From Tsuneonella flava (lineage in GTDB: Bacteria; Pseudomonadota; Alphaproteobacteria; Sphingomonadales; Sphingomonadaceae), in the NCBI RefSeq assembly GCF_002870965.1, contig NZ_PHSO01000010.1, positions 1 through 64,000 of the forward strand: DNA of 64,000 bases, written 5' to 3'. Of this stretch, positions 29,074 to 37,060 are shown piece after piece. A model generated the notes under the pieces. That model did not search any database. It was not told where the DNA came from and saw only the letters and a list, made by a program, of their open reading frames with translations. The translations under genes were made by a program, and so were the position numbers. The stretch's first letter is position 1. Every line of letters starts with the position of its first letter.

Positions 29074-30020
29074 GTGTTTAGTCCCGGCATGTGATGGTTG
29101 GGTTCGACGATAAAGACATCTGGCTTTGATTTCCAGAGTTCCTCGATGGCTTCGTATGGTGTCCTGAACTTGAGCGCCTTGAGCTGCTTGGCGAAGTTGT
29201 AGGCGATCAGCCAGTCGCTCACGTGTCTGCGCAGTTCCTGGATCGAGGCATAGTGGAAGGATTTAACGGTTGCCTCTTTGATCGTGCGGACCATGCGTTC
29301 GGCCTGCCCGTTGGTCCACGGGTGATATGGCTTGGTCAGCCGGTGCTCGATCTCGTTCTCCAGGCACACACGACCGAAGATATGCGGGAAGGTCAGACCC
29401 TTTGCGCCACGTTCGCGCTGGATGAACTGGACGCCGTTGTCGGTCAGGATGGTGTGGATCTTGTAAGGCACCCACCGGATCAGCGCCTTCAGGAAGCCGG
29501 CGGCAATCAGCTTGGTGGCACGACGATAGATGCGCGCAAAGACCAGCTTGGATGTGCGATCGACGGCGACATAGATGAAGGCTTTGCCGCCCTCGTAACG
29601 CAGTTCGGCGATATCGATGTGGAAGTAGCCGATCTCGTAATCCTTGAACTTCTTCGGCTTCTCTCGGTCGGCCTTGGGCAGGCGACTGATCCCGTGCCTT
29701 TGCAGGCAGCGATGCAGGGAAGAGCGTGTCAGGTGCGGGATCGCGTCCTTGAGCGCGATGTAGACATCGTCGAGCGGGAGTCGCGCTTGCACCCGCAGCG
29801 CCACGATAGCGGCTTCTTCCATGGGCGAAAGAACCGTGCTGCGCCGCTCCTTCGGTCCCATTGGCATGTCTTCGACCGACTGCCGGTGGCGCCACTTCAA
29901 AACGGTCTTCTCATTGATCCCGTATCGCTTCGCGAGGCTCGCGACCGAAGCTTGCGATCGCTGTAGCTCACTTCGAATGGCGTGCGTGGTCTTGGCGCAC
30001 CCGTGTAGAATCTGTCCCAT
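29070..30020 (-). CDS. IS481-family transposase
   Basis: 316-residue DDE transposase: N-terminal HTH (SVASLAKRYGINEKTVLKWRHR) and rve core with YFHIDIAELRYEG (Asp), TILTDNGVQF (Asp) and PWTNGQAERMVRTIKEATVK (Glu). The stop codon TAG at 29070-29072 lies in the CTAG target sequence outside the element tip. Intact and probably active. Confidence 0.92.
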   Translation of the reverse strand: MGQILHGCAKTTHAIRSELQRSQASVASLAKRYGINEKTVLKWRHRQSVEDMPMGPKERRSTVLSPMEEAAIVALRVQARLPLDDVYIALKDAIPHLTRSSLHRCLQRHGISRLPKADREKPKKFKDYEIGYFHIDIAELRYEGGKAFIYVAVDRTSKLVFARIYRRATKLIAAGFLKALIRWVPYKIHTILTDNGVQFIQRERGAKGLTFPHIFGRVCLENEIEHRLTKPYHPWTNGQAERMVRTIKEATVKSFHYASIQELRRHVSDWLIAYNFAKQLKALKFRTPYEAIEELWKSKPDVFIVEPNHHMPGLNT

Positions 30021-30077
30021 AGAAACCTCCGCTGCGATGGTGATAAACTTACACCATCACATGCTGGGACTAAACAC
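29074..30077 (-). mobile_element. IS481-family insertion sequence with CTAG target duplication
   Basis: 1,004 bp bounded by GTGTTTAGTCCCGGCATGTG at the left and the near-perfect complement ending GGGACTAAACAC at the right. It is flanked on both sides by CTAG (29070-29073 and 30078-30081), the known preferred target of IS481. It sits inside the terminal repeat of the IS3 remnant. Confidence 0.9.
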
Positions 30078-30131
30078 CTAGGGGTTATTCAGTTGACAGC
30101 TCCGTTCCCGTTCGGCGCAGCCAAAAAAATT

Positions 30132-30166
30132 TGATGCGGGTTTGGCTGGCTCCAACGTCCTTGAGG
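30132..30166 (+). promoter_or_regulatory. ECF-type promoter of the sigma/anti-sigma operon
   Basis: TGATGCGGGTTTG (30132-30144), an 11-base spacer and CGTCCTTGAGG (30156-30166), preceded by an A tract. The same two blocks with the same spacing recur upstream of the secretion operon (31920-31954). The CGTC core is typical of ECF -10 elements. Autoregulation by the downstream sigma factor is inferred. Confidence 0.7.
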
Positions 30167-30292
30167 CTGAGTAACTTTCTAACTGATTTTCGGCTGGTGC
30201 CATGAAAGCCTGCGAGGGGTGAATGAATTTATTTTGTCACGTGCAACTGGCACGACGCAGGTCATGTGTAATGGGTCGGATAATTGAATCCC

Positions 30293-30772
30293 ATGTCGCT
30301 CTTCAGAAAATTCGCACCGCGATTAAGTGCTCTTTTGAAGAAACGCGGGATTTCAGATTCCGACGCAGAAGAGCTGGTTCAGGAAGCTTTCCTTCGTCTT
30401 TTGCAATATCGCAAGGACAATGAAGTCGGCCGAGAGGAGGGGTTCTTGGTGCGCACTGCCGTCAATCTCTCGATTGATGCCAATCGGCGCGCGAGGCGTT
30501 TCGATGTGGTGTCGGAGCCGGTCGATGACCTTCTGCTTGTCGATGAGACACCAGATCCTGAACGAGTTGCAATCGGCAGGAGCCGGCTGGAGCATCTGGT
30601 TGCAGGCTTTGAGCGGCTGGATCCCAAGACCCGTGCGATGGTTAAAGCGAGGCGCATCGAGGGTTTGTCGATGAGGGAAATCGCCTTGCGGGATGGCGTG
30701 AGTGTCAGCGCGGTTGAAAAGCGCATTGCCAAGGCAATGCTGTTCCTTTCGGTCTGGATGCGGAACTATTGA
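30293..30772 (+). CDS. FecI-like ECF RNA polymerase sigma factor
   Basis: About 160 residues. Region 2 is KRGISDSDAEELVQEAFLRLLQY with FLVRTAVNLSIDANRRARR, and region 4 is LDPKTRAMVKARRIEGLSMREIALRDGVSVSAVEKRIAKAM with its HTH. It has no sensory extension, as in FecI proteins held by a membrane FecR. TTG 30284 is possible, but ATG 30293 is the first ATG. It is followed directly by a FecR gene. No FecA-type receptor with STN domain is next to it. Confidence 0.9.
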   Translation: MSLFRKFAPRLSALLKKRGISDSDAEELVQEAFLRLLQYRKDNEVGREEGFLVRTAVNLSIDANRRARRFDVVSEPVDDLLLVDETPDPERVAIGRSRLEHLVAGFERLDPKTRAMVKARRIEGLSMREIALRDGVSVSAVEKRIAKAMLFLSVWMRNY

Positions 30773-30788
30773 TGGAGCCTGGAAGCTT

Positions 30789-31769
30789 TTGACCGGGAAA
30801 GCGGAAGCTGAAGCGGCGGCATGGTTTGCTCGTCTGGGCGATGGTGCATGTGCGCCGGAAACGCACGCGGGGCTCTCCCAATGGCGTGCCGAAAGACCTG
30901 CCAATGCTACCGCATTGGCGGAGATGGACGTGCTTTGGTCGGATTTGGGTGAGGTTGCGGCCTTATCATTCTATGATGATGGGAAGAAGGCAACGTCAGG
31001 CTCGCAGGCCGCTAATGATGAGCCAGGAAATTCTGCTTCTAGTGGTGCAAGGTCACGCCTGTGGTGGCCTGCATGGGTTGCGGCGGCGGTCGCTGCATTG
31101 ATCTTTATTTTTGTCGGATTGAATCCGTTCGACAATCCGCTGACTTTCGAAACGTCGGTCGGCGGGCGACAGATTGCATCCCTTCCCGATCACTCGCGTG
31201 TGATCCTCAACACAAATTCCAAGGTGGCGGCACGTTACACCGACGACAAGCGTCTGATCACGCTGGATCGTGGCGAGGCCTTGTTCGAGGTGAGTAAGGA
31301 TCCAAGGCGTCCCTTTGTTGTGCGGACACATCTCGGCACAGTGACCGCGCTGGGAACAAAGTTCGTTGTTCGAGATCGTGGCAATGCAATGGAGGTCACC
31401 CTGCTTTCCGGCAAGGTTGTTGTCGATCCCGAGCGGGAGGGAAGGGCGAGCTTCATTATGACGCCGGGGCAGCGGGTCCGTATCGGGACTACCGGTTCCA
31501 CGGCCGTGGATAAGCCATCGCTCAGCGCCGTAACGGCGTGGCGTGATGGAAGGCTTGTCCTCCAGGATGCATCCGCCGTTGGAGCCATCGGCGAGATGAA
31601 CCGCTATGGTCAAAAGACGATTGCGTTTGGTCCTTCTGCCAATGTCGCAAAATGTCGCGTTAGCGGTGTGTTCCGCGTCGCTGATACGGAGCGTTTCGCT
31701 CACATTCTGGCTAGGATATGTGGGTTGCGCCTTGAACGCCACGATGATCGGTATTTGATTACCCCCTGA
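30789..31769 (+). CDS. FecR-like transmembrane anti-sigma factor
   Basis: About 326 residues. The cytoplasmic DUF4880-type sigma-binding segment (AEAAAWFARLGDG, THAGLSQWRAERPAN) comes first, then one transmembrane helix (WPAWVAAAVAALIFIFVGL). The periplasmic FecR domain follows (GGRQIASLPDHSRVILNTNS, TVTALGTKFVVRD), ending in a C-terminal STN-like segment (ADTERFAHILARICGLRL). No ATG fits: the ATG at 30773 stops at once, so TTG 30789 after GGAG, or GTG 30702 overlapping the sigma gene, is the start. In known systems this C-terminal part binds the signalling domain of a partner outer-membrane protein. Confidence 0.87.
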   Translation: MTGKAEAEAAAWFARLGDGACAPETHAGLSQWRAERPANATALAEMDVLWSDLGEVAALSFYDDGKKATSGSQAANDEPGNSASSGARSRLWWPAWVAAAVAALIFIFVGLNPFDNPLTFETSVGGRQIASLPDHSRVILNTNSKVAARYTDDKRLITLDRGEALFEVSKDPRRPFVVRTHLGTVTALGTKFVVRDRGNAMEVTLLSGKVVVDPEREGRASFIMTPGQRVRIGTTGSTAVDKPSLSAVTAWRDGRLVLQDASAVGAIGEMNRYGQKTIAFGPSANVAKCRVSGVFRVADTERFAHILARICGLRLERHDDRYLITP

Positions 31770-32370
31770 CCGGTTCGTTTAGCAAAGTTGATAGCCTCCC
31801 TCTTGTCTTCGGCCTGAAGGTGGGGGCGGGGACTCGTGTCGGCTGCTTGAGGCCAGTGCAACGGGCCGGCACCTTTTTGTTGCCTGTCTAGCCGCTCAAA
31901 TTTTGACAATCAAAAAATCTGATGCGGGTTTGAAGCTTCCTAGCGTCCTTGAGGGTGTAGGGGTTGGCAGTGACCCTTCATTAATATTTTAATGAAAAAG
32001 ACAGACGTGTAATAAAAATAACGTCTCCAAGATAAAATCTTGGAGCGCATGTTTTGTTTTAAAATAAATATAATCACGATCTATATTTATTTCTATTAAA
32101 TTTATTAGAGTCCTGAATCTGTAATATTAAAAAATTAGACGGCCCATGTGCAGGGTGTGGTTCTAATTATTTGATTTGGCCTTCCTTGAAAAATTGAATT
32201 TTGGCCGCGGTTAGTGGTGTCGCCTCTCTTCCTGATTGGAAGAGGGGGCTCTGCCAGCGTTTGTGGCTGAGGTTCCGCGTGCGTCGTTCATGTGAACGGT
32301 GAGCGTGCTTGTCGTTTGGATCGGTCGGGTGGCGGGTCTTTATCCATTCCTCAAATCTGGAGCGGGGGAA
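31770..32370. other. 600-base gap: ECF promoter and long AT-rich leader
   Basis: There is no convincing gene. After the promoter at 31920-31954 comes a strongly AT-rich stretch (about 31975-32190) with the perfect hairpin CTCCAAGAT-AAA-ATCTTGGAG at 32025-32045. The leader to the ExbB start would be about 410 nt, long enough for post-transcriptional control. Confidence 0.55.
31920..31954 (+). promoter_or_regulatory. ECF-type promoter of the TPS secretion operon
   Basis: Second copy of the two-block element: TGATGCGGGTTTG (31920-31932), 11-base spacer, CGTCCTTGAGG (31944-31954). Blocks are identical to the copy before the sigma gene while the spacer differs, which argues for function rather than recent duplication. 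Confidence 0.72.
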
Positions 32371-34140
32371 ATGAAACGAGTGTTGGTCGCGTTAAGCGCG
32401 ATACTGTTGGCTGTGCCTGGAGCGGCATCGGCGCAAGACTGGTGGAATGATGACTGGGGGTATCGGCAGGAGATTGCCGTCAATCCTGACGGTGTGGTCT
32501 CCGGGGAAGTTGATAACGTTCCAGTTTTGGTCCGTTTGCATGCGGGGAATGTTGATTTCACGCGTCTGAAGGATGACGGTAGCGATCTGCGCTTTACGAC
32601 ATCCAGCGGGACGCCTCTGGAATTCCATCTCGAAAGCTTCGACAGGCAGGCTGAAATCGCGCTTGCCTGGGTGAAACTGCCTGAGGTCTCGTCCGAGCGT
32701 CAGAAAATCTATGCCTATTATGGCAATGGCGAAGCTTCAGGCGCCCTGTCCTCTGCCGATACCTATGATGGTGAGCAGTCCCTGGTGGTCCACTTCGCCA
32801 ACGGTGCGAGCCCGCGTGATGAAACCGCCAATGCCAACACAATCGGCAATTTTTCTGCTCAACCGATAGCCGAGGGGCTTGTAGCAGGTGGCGCTCGCTT
32901 CGGCGCCGACAGCCGGATGGAGGTGAGCCCCAGCCAGTCTCTTACCATTGCCGCTGGTGGAGCGATGAGTGTTTCGGTGTGGATCAAGCCGGGTAATGAA
33001 CTACCGGCCGAGGCCTCCGTCTACACCAAATTGGGGGATGGTTCTTCTCGTTTGATGATCGGACTGCGCGGCGCGGTGCCCTATGTCAGCGTGAATGGTG
33101 CTGAAGCCTCAGGGCAAGCTCCACTCGCCTCGGGGAGTTGGGCTCATCTGGCGGTTACAGCGGGCGATGGCATCGTGCGCCTTTATGTCAATGGCAGCGA
33201 AGCCGCGCAGCTGAAGGCGGATCTTCCCGCTTTGGATGGTGCGGAGATTGTCGGGGCCAATGGTACTTTCCCTGGCTTTATGGGGGATGTCGACGAAGTA
33301 TGGCGCGCCAATTCCTCGCGCTCCGCCGATTTCATTGCTTTGGCGGCCAAATCGCAAGGACGTGACGCCACCGTGGTGCAGCTGACCGGCGAAGCGCAGG
33401 CGGCCGGTGAGAGCGGCGGCCACAATTATCTGGGTATTCTGTTTGGCGCGCTGACGCTCGACGCATGGGTCGTGATCGCGATTCTTGCGGTGATGTTGGT
33501 GATCGCCATTGCCGTGATGATCAGCAAGGGCATGCTGCTGTCCCGGATCGAACGGGCCAACACTGCGTTTCGCGATCGTTTCAGCCGCGCGAATGCCGAT
33601 GCCGGTATGCATGACGGGCTGGTCAAGAATGATCACCTGACATGGGAAGAAGGCTCTACCCTTGGCCGCCTGTTCCAAACGGGGCGCGACGAAGCGCGAC
33701 TGCGCCTTGTCGAAGGCCGTCGGTCGAAGGAAGCTTTCGCTTTGGCGCCGCAATCGGTGGCGGCCATTCGCGCGGCGATGGATGCCCAGCTTGCCCGGGA
33801 AGGGCAGAAGCTGAATGCGAAGCTGGTATTGCTGACCATTGCAATTTCCGGTGGGCCGTTTCTTGGGCTGCTCGGCACAGTCATCGGCGTGATGATCACT
33901 TTCGCCGGCGTGGCCGCAGCTGGGGACGTCAATATCAACGCAATCGCGCCGGGTATTGCCGCAGCACTGCTCGCGACGGTCGCCGGTCTCGCGGTCGCGA
34001 TACCCTCGCTGTTCGGTTACAACTGGCTGCTTTCTCGCGTCGAGAAGGTTGAGACCGACAATCAGGTCTTTGTCGACGAACTCGAGAAGCGGCTGGCCGA
34101 AACCTATCGTCCTGGCCCGGTTGCAGTCGCATCCGCCTGA
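32371..34140 (+). CDS. DUF2341 + LamG + ExbB/TolQ proton-channel fusion
   Basis: 589-residue fusion. Signal-like N-terminus (LVALSAILLAVPGAASAQ), then a DUF2341-type domain (WWNDDWGYRQEIAVNP, KIYAYYGNGEAS; about residues 20-140). A LamG/concanavalin-like lectin fold follows (VSVWIKPGNELPAEASVYTK, GDGIVRLYVNGSEAA; about 150-335). Transmembrane helix LDAWVVIAILAVMLVIAIAV comes next, and then the MotA/TolQ/ExbB domain with helices ISGGPFLGLLGTVIGVMITF and IAPGIAAALLATVAGLAVA. The adhesive domains would face the periplasm and the channel would pair with ExbD in the next gene. Ordinary ExbB is about 240 residues, so the extension is the oddity. ATG 32371 follows GCGGGGG. Confidence 0.88.
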   Translation: MKRVLVALSAILLAVPGAASAQDWWNDDWGYRQEIAVNPDGVVSGEVDNVPVLVRLHAGNVDFTRLKDDGSDLRFTTSSGTPLEFHLESFDRQAEIALAWVKLPEVSSERQKIYAYYGNGEASGALSSADTYDGEQSLVVHFANGASPRDETANANTIGNFSAQPIAEGLVAGGARFGADSRMEVSPSQSLTIAAGGAMSVSVWIKPGNELPAEASVYTKLGDGSSRLMIGLRGAVPYVSVNGAEASGQAPLASGSWAHLAVTAGDGIVRLYVNGSEAAQLKADLPALDGAEIVGANGTFPGFMGDVDEVWRANSSRSADFIALAAKSQGRDATVVQLTGEAQAAGESGGHNYLGILFGALTLDAWVVIAILAVMLVIAIAVMISKGMLLSRIERANTAFRDRFSRANADAGMHDGLVKNDHLTWEEGSTLGRLFQTGRDEARLRLVEGRRSKEAFALAPQSVAAIRAAMDAQLAREGQKLNAKLVLLTIAISGGPFLGLLGTVIGVMITFAGVAAAGDVNINAIAPGIAAALLATVAGLAVAIPSLFGYNWLLSRVEKVETDNQVFVDELEKRLAETYRPGPVAVASA

Positions 34141-34167
34141 CCCTTCGCACATACGAGGAGACTGGCG

Positions 34168-34575
34168 ATGCAGGTCCAGAAAAAGCGCAAGCCCTATGAC
34201 GAGATCAACGTCACGCCGATGGTCGATCTCACCCTGGTGCTGCTGATCATCTTCATTCTGCTGACAACGGCAGCGGTGCAGGGGATCAAGGTCAATGTGC
34301 CCAAGGCAAGCTCCTCGGTGAGCCTTGCCAAGCCGACGACCAAGGCGATCACGATCGACGATCAGGGGCAGATCTATCTCGATACCTTTGCGGTAACGCT
34401 CGATGAGCTGGAATCCCAATTGCGGACCTTCAAGGCGACGACCGAGGAATTCCCGGTCGTCGTCAAGGGAGACCGCGTCACACAATATGGCCGCATCATG
34501 GAGGTGCTGGATGTGTGCAACCGGGTCGGCATCAGCCAGCTTGGGTTGGTCAGCGAGAAGGCCCGGCCGTCATGA
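34168..34575 (+). CDS. exbD: ExbD/TolR biopolymer transporter
   Basis: 135 residues: single N-terminal transmembrane helix with the proton-carrying Asp (INVTPMVDLTLVLLIIFILL) and a periplasmic TolR-like domain (AITIDDQGQIYLD, VVVKGDRVTQYGRIMEVLD). It partners with the upstream ExbB fusion to convert proton-motive force into work on TonB. It overlaps the next gene by four bases. Confidence 0.93.
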   Translation: MQVQKKRKPYDEINVTPMVDLTLVLLIIFILLTTAAVQGIKVNVPKASSSVSLAKPTTKAITIDDQGQIYLDTFAVTLDELESQLRTFKATTEEFPVVVKGDRVTQYGRIMEVLDVCNRVGISQLGLVSEKARPS

Positions 34576-35273
34576 GCGAGCTTGCTCCCATCCCCAAAAA
34601 GGCTGGGCGGCTTGGAGGTGCCGGTCAGGTTGCAGCGGTGGTGGTGCCGCTTGCACTGATCGCGGTGCTGGCCTGGCTGCTCTGGCCTGATGCTGATCTT
34701 CCTGTCCGCCAGGAACGGGTCGTGACGAGGATTGACATGCTTCAACCTCCGCCACCACCCGAGCCCGAGCTGGAAGATCCGATCATGGAAGATGAAGAGG
34801 AGATCGTTGAGCCAAACGAGCAGCCTCCCAGCGAAACACCGAATGAACAGCCGAATGAAAACCCCTCCGACGCTCCGAGCGATACGGCATCGAACCAGTT
34901 GGCGGGCCTTGATCGTCCGGCGGATGCCGGGTCGGACAACTTCCGCTTGGCGGCCGGTGGCGGTGGCGGAATGTTCGGACGGGGTACGGGAGGAGGCGGT
35001 GGCGGCCAGTGGGGCGCTTATGTCGAAGGACATATTCGCCGGGCGTTGATGCGGGATCCCAGGACCCGGGTTGCCAAGGGATCGGTCAATGTGACGGTCG
35101 TCATCTCTGATGCCGGGAAGTTCACTCAGGCCAGCTTGCGCAACTCTACCGGTGATAGGGAACTTGATGCGGCTATCCGTGAAGTCTTGCGCAACTTGCC
35201 GCCGCTCTCCGTTCCACGTCCGGCCGATCGCTCCGCCACGACCCATGCGACGATCGACATGAGGCGAAGTTGA
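34572..35273 (+). CDS. TonB-like energy transducer
   Basis: 233 residues: one transmembrane helix (VAAVVVPLALIAVLAWLLW), a short proline run followed by an acidic Glu/Pro/Asn-rich spacer, a glycine-rich linker and a C-terminal TonB-type domain (YVEGHIRRALMRDPRTR, GSVNVTVVISDAGKFTQASL, LDAAIREVLRNLPPLS). Coupled by ATGA to exbD. Being encoded before the TPS transporter and not beside a classic receptor implies a dedicated role in this secretion system. Confidence 0.87.
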   Translation: MSELAPIPKKAGRLGGAGQVAAVVVPLALIAVLAWLLWPDADLPVRQERVVTRIDMLQPPPPPEPELEDPIMEDEEEIVEPNEQPPSETPNEQPNENPSDAPSDTASNQLAGLDRPADAGSDNFRLAAGGGGGMFGRGTGGGGGGQWGAYVEGHIRRALMRDPRTRVAKGSVNVTVVISDAGKFTQASLRNSTGDRELDAAIREVLRNLPPLSVPRPADRSATTHATIDMRRS

Positions 35274-36982
35274 TCAGTCAGTTCCCCTTTCAGGCAGGTT
35301 TGCGACCTATGCCGGTTCACGCCGCACGTGTCCTGCCGAGACAAGTCTTACGGAGTATTCCGATGATATTTCGCATGGCGGGCTGTGTAAGTGCCCTGGC
35401 CTTTAGTTCAGTCTTTGCTCCGGCGCTTCACGCTCAGGAAGCGACAAGGGACGCCCCGTCCACATCCACGCCAGAGACCGAGCGGCTGGTCGATATCCTG
35501 AACTATCAGGTTGAAGGGAACAGCGTCCTGTCGGCCAGGGAAATCGAACAGGCTCTCATGCCCTGGCTTGGACCGCAAAGGCCGCTTTCCGACGTTGATC
35601 AGGCGCGCAAGGCGCTGATGGAGGCCTATCACGCAAAGGGCTTTGAAACAGTCAATGTCATTATTCCCGCTCAGGAAGTGAAGGACGGAAATATCCGCCT
35701 CAAGGTTGCAGAGATGCGGATTGGGCGCCTCAGGGTTGATGGCGCAACCTATTACTCGCCGGAAGATATCAAGAAACGGGTTCCCTCCCTCAAGGAAGGC
35801 GAGGTTCCCAACTATAATGAATTGTCGCGCGACCTAGCTGCGGTGAACAGGTCGCAAGACCGTGTGATAGCTCCTACCTTGCGCGCTGGCCTGGAGCCCG
35901 GCACCGTTGATATCGACCTTACGGTCGAAGATAAGGTGCCTTTGCATGGCACGCTGGAGCTTAATGACCGGGCAAGTTCTAGTACGAAGCGCCTGAAGCT
36001 CTCCGGCTCGCTGACCTACAATAACCTTTTCCAGCTCGATCATAGTCTGAGTCTGCAGGGCCAGATCAGTCCGCAGGATCCAAGCCAGTCCTGGGCGGTC
36101 TCGGCATCCTATGCCGCCCCCGTTCCGGGCACCGACCTGACGCTGGTCGGCTATGGCATCCACACCGACAGCGACGTGGCCGCGCTGAGCGGGATCAATG
36201 TGCTCGGCAAGGGTGACATTCTCGGTCTGCGGGCGATTTATTCGAAGATTTCCGGCGACCCTACAAGGCCAACGGTCCACCAGTTCACTGCCGGGTTGGA
36301 CTACAAGAACTTTAAGGAAAACCTCCTTTCCGAGGACGAGGAAGGAGCCGCCTACACGCCTATCGATTACATGCCTCTGATGCTCCGCTATGCCTTATCG
36401 AAGCGGACGCAGGCCTATGATCTCGATTTCGGGATCGGCGCTGCCTTTGGCCTTCGCGGACTTGCCGCTGATGATCTCGAGTTCCGGTACAAGCGCTACA
36501 ACGCCAACGCCAATTGGTCAGCTCTGCGCGGAGATTTCGGTTACACCCGCAAGCTGCGGAGTGGCTGGCGGATCGGCGGGTCAGTGCAATGGCAATATGC
36601 TGGTGAACCGCTGATTTCCAACGAGCAGTTTTCGCTCGGGGGCTATGATAGCGTTCGCGGCTATTATGAGAGCATGAATCTGGGCGATGACGGCGTTTCC
36701 GGCCAGTTTCAGATCGACACGCCTTCCCTGCTGAATTCCGGCCTCGTCAAGCAATTGCGCGTCTTTGGCTTCGTCGATGGCGGCTACGCGCGAATTTACG
36801 ACCCGCTCAGCGTGCAAGACGAACATATGAAGCTGCTGAGCGTCGGCGGTGGTTTGAGGCTTCAACTCGACCATGGCCTCAATGCAGCCGTGAACCTCTC
36901 CAGACCTTTGGTCAGCGAAGAGTCGACGCTCTCGGACTTCGACAACTTCCGTATCCAGTTCCGTATCTGGGAAGAGTTCTGA
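35270..36982 (+). CDS. two-partner secretion outer-membrane transporter (ShlB/FhaC type)
   Basis: Omp85-superfamily TpsB pore that exports the exoprotein. The signal peptide MAGCVSALAFSSVFAPALHA is best read from ATG 35363; the frame is open to TTG 35270, which overlaps the TonB gene by four bases. Two POTRA domains lie at about residues 50-200 (LNYQVEGNSVLSAREIEQAL, GRLRVDGATYYSPEDIKK). The 16-strand barrel carries the L6 hallmark DSVRGYYES and ends with RIQFRIWEEF. It has the expected length for the family. Confidence 0.93.
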   Translation: MISQFPFQAGLRPMPVHAARVLPRQVLRSIPMIFRMAGCVSALAFSSVFAPALHAQEATRDAPSTSTPETERLVDILNYQVEGNSVLSAREIEQALMPWLGPQRPLSDVDQARKALMEAYHAKGFETVNVIIPAQEVKDGNIRLKVAEMRIGRLRVDGATYYSPEDIKKRVPSLKEGEVPNYNELSRDLAAVNRSQDRVIAPTLRAGLEPGTVDIDLTVEDKVPLHGTLELNDRASSSTKRLKLSGSLTYNNLFQLDHSLSLQGQISPQDPSQSWAVSASYAAPVPGTDLTLVGYGIHTDSDVAALSGINVLGKGDILGLRAIYSKISGDPTRPTVHQFTAGLDYKNFKENLLSEDEEGAAYTPIDYMPLMLRYALSKRTQAYDLDFGIGAAFGLRGLAADDLEFRYKRYNANANWSALRGDFGYTRKLRSGWRIGGSVQWQYAGEPLISNEQFSLGGYDSVRGYYESMNLGDDGVSGQFQIDTPSLLNSGLVKQLRVFGFVDGGYARIYDPLSVQDEHMKLLSVGGGLRLQLDHGLNAAVNLSRPLVSEESTLSDFDNFRIQFRIWEEF

Positions 36983-37060
36983 TGCCCGGAAAGTCGGGCT
37001 CTCTCGCAGGTTAAGTCATTAGTTTCAGGCGGTGGCCGGAGCGGCTGTGCGCCACATCGA

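Noticed and set aside
33109-34485. 458-codon minus-strand frame opposite exbB/exbD
   Set aside because: Shadow of clearly conserved ExbB and ExbD genes.
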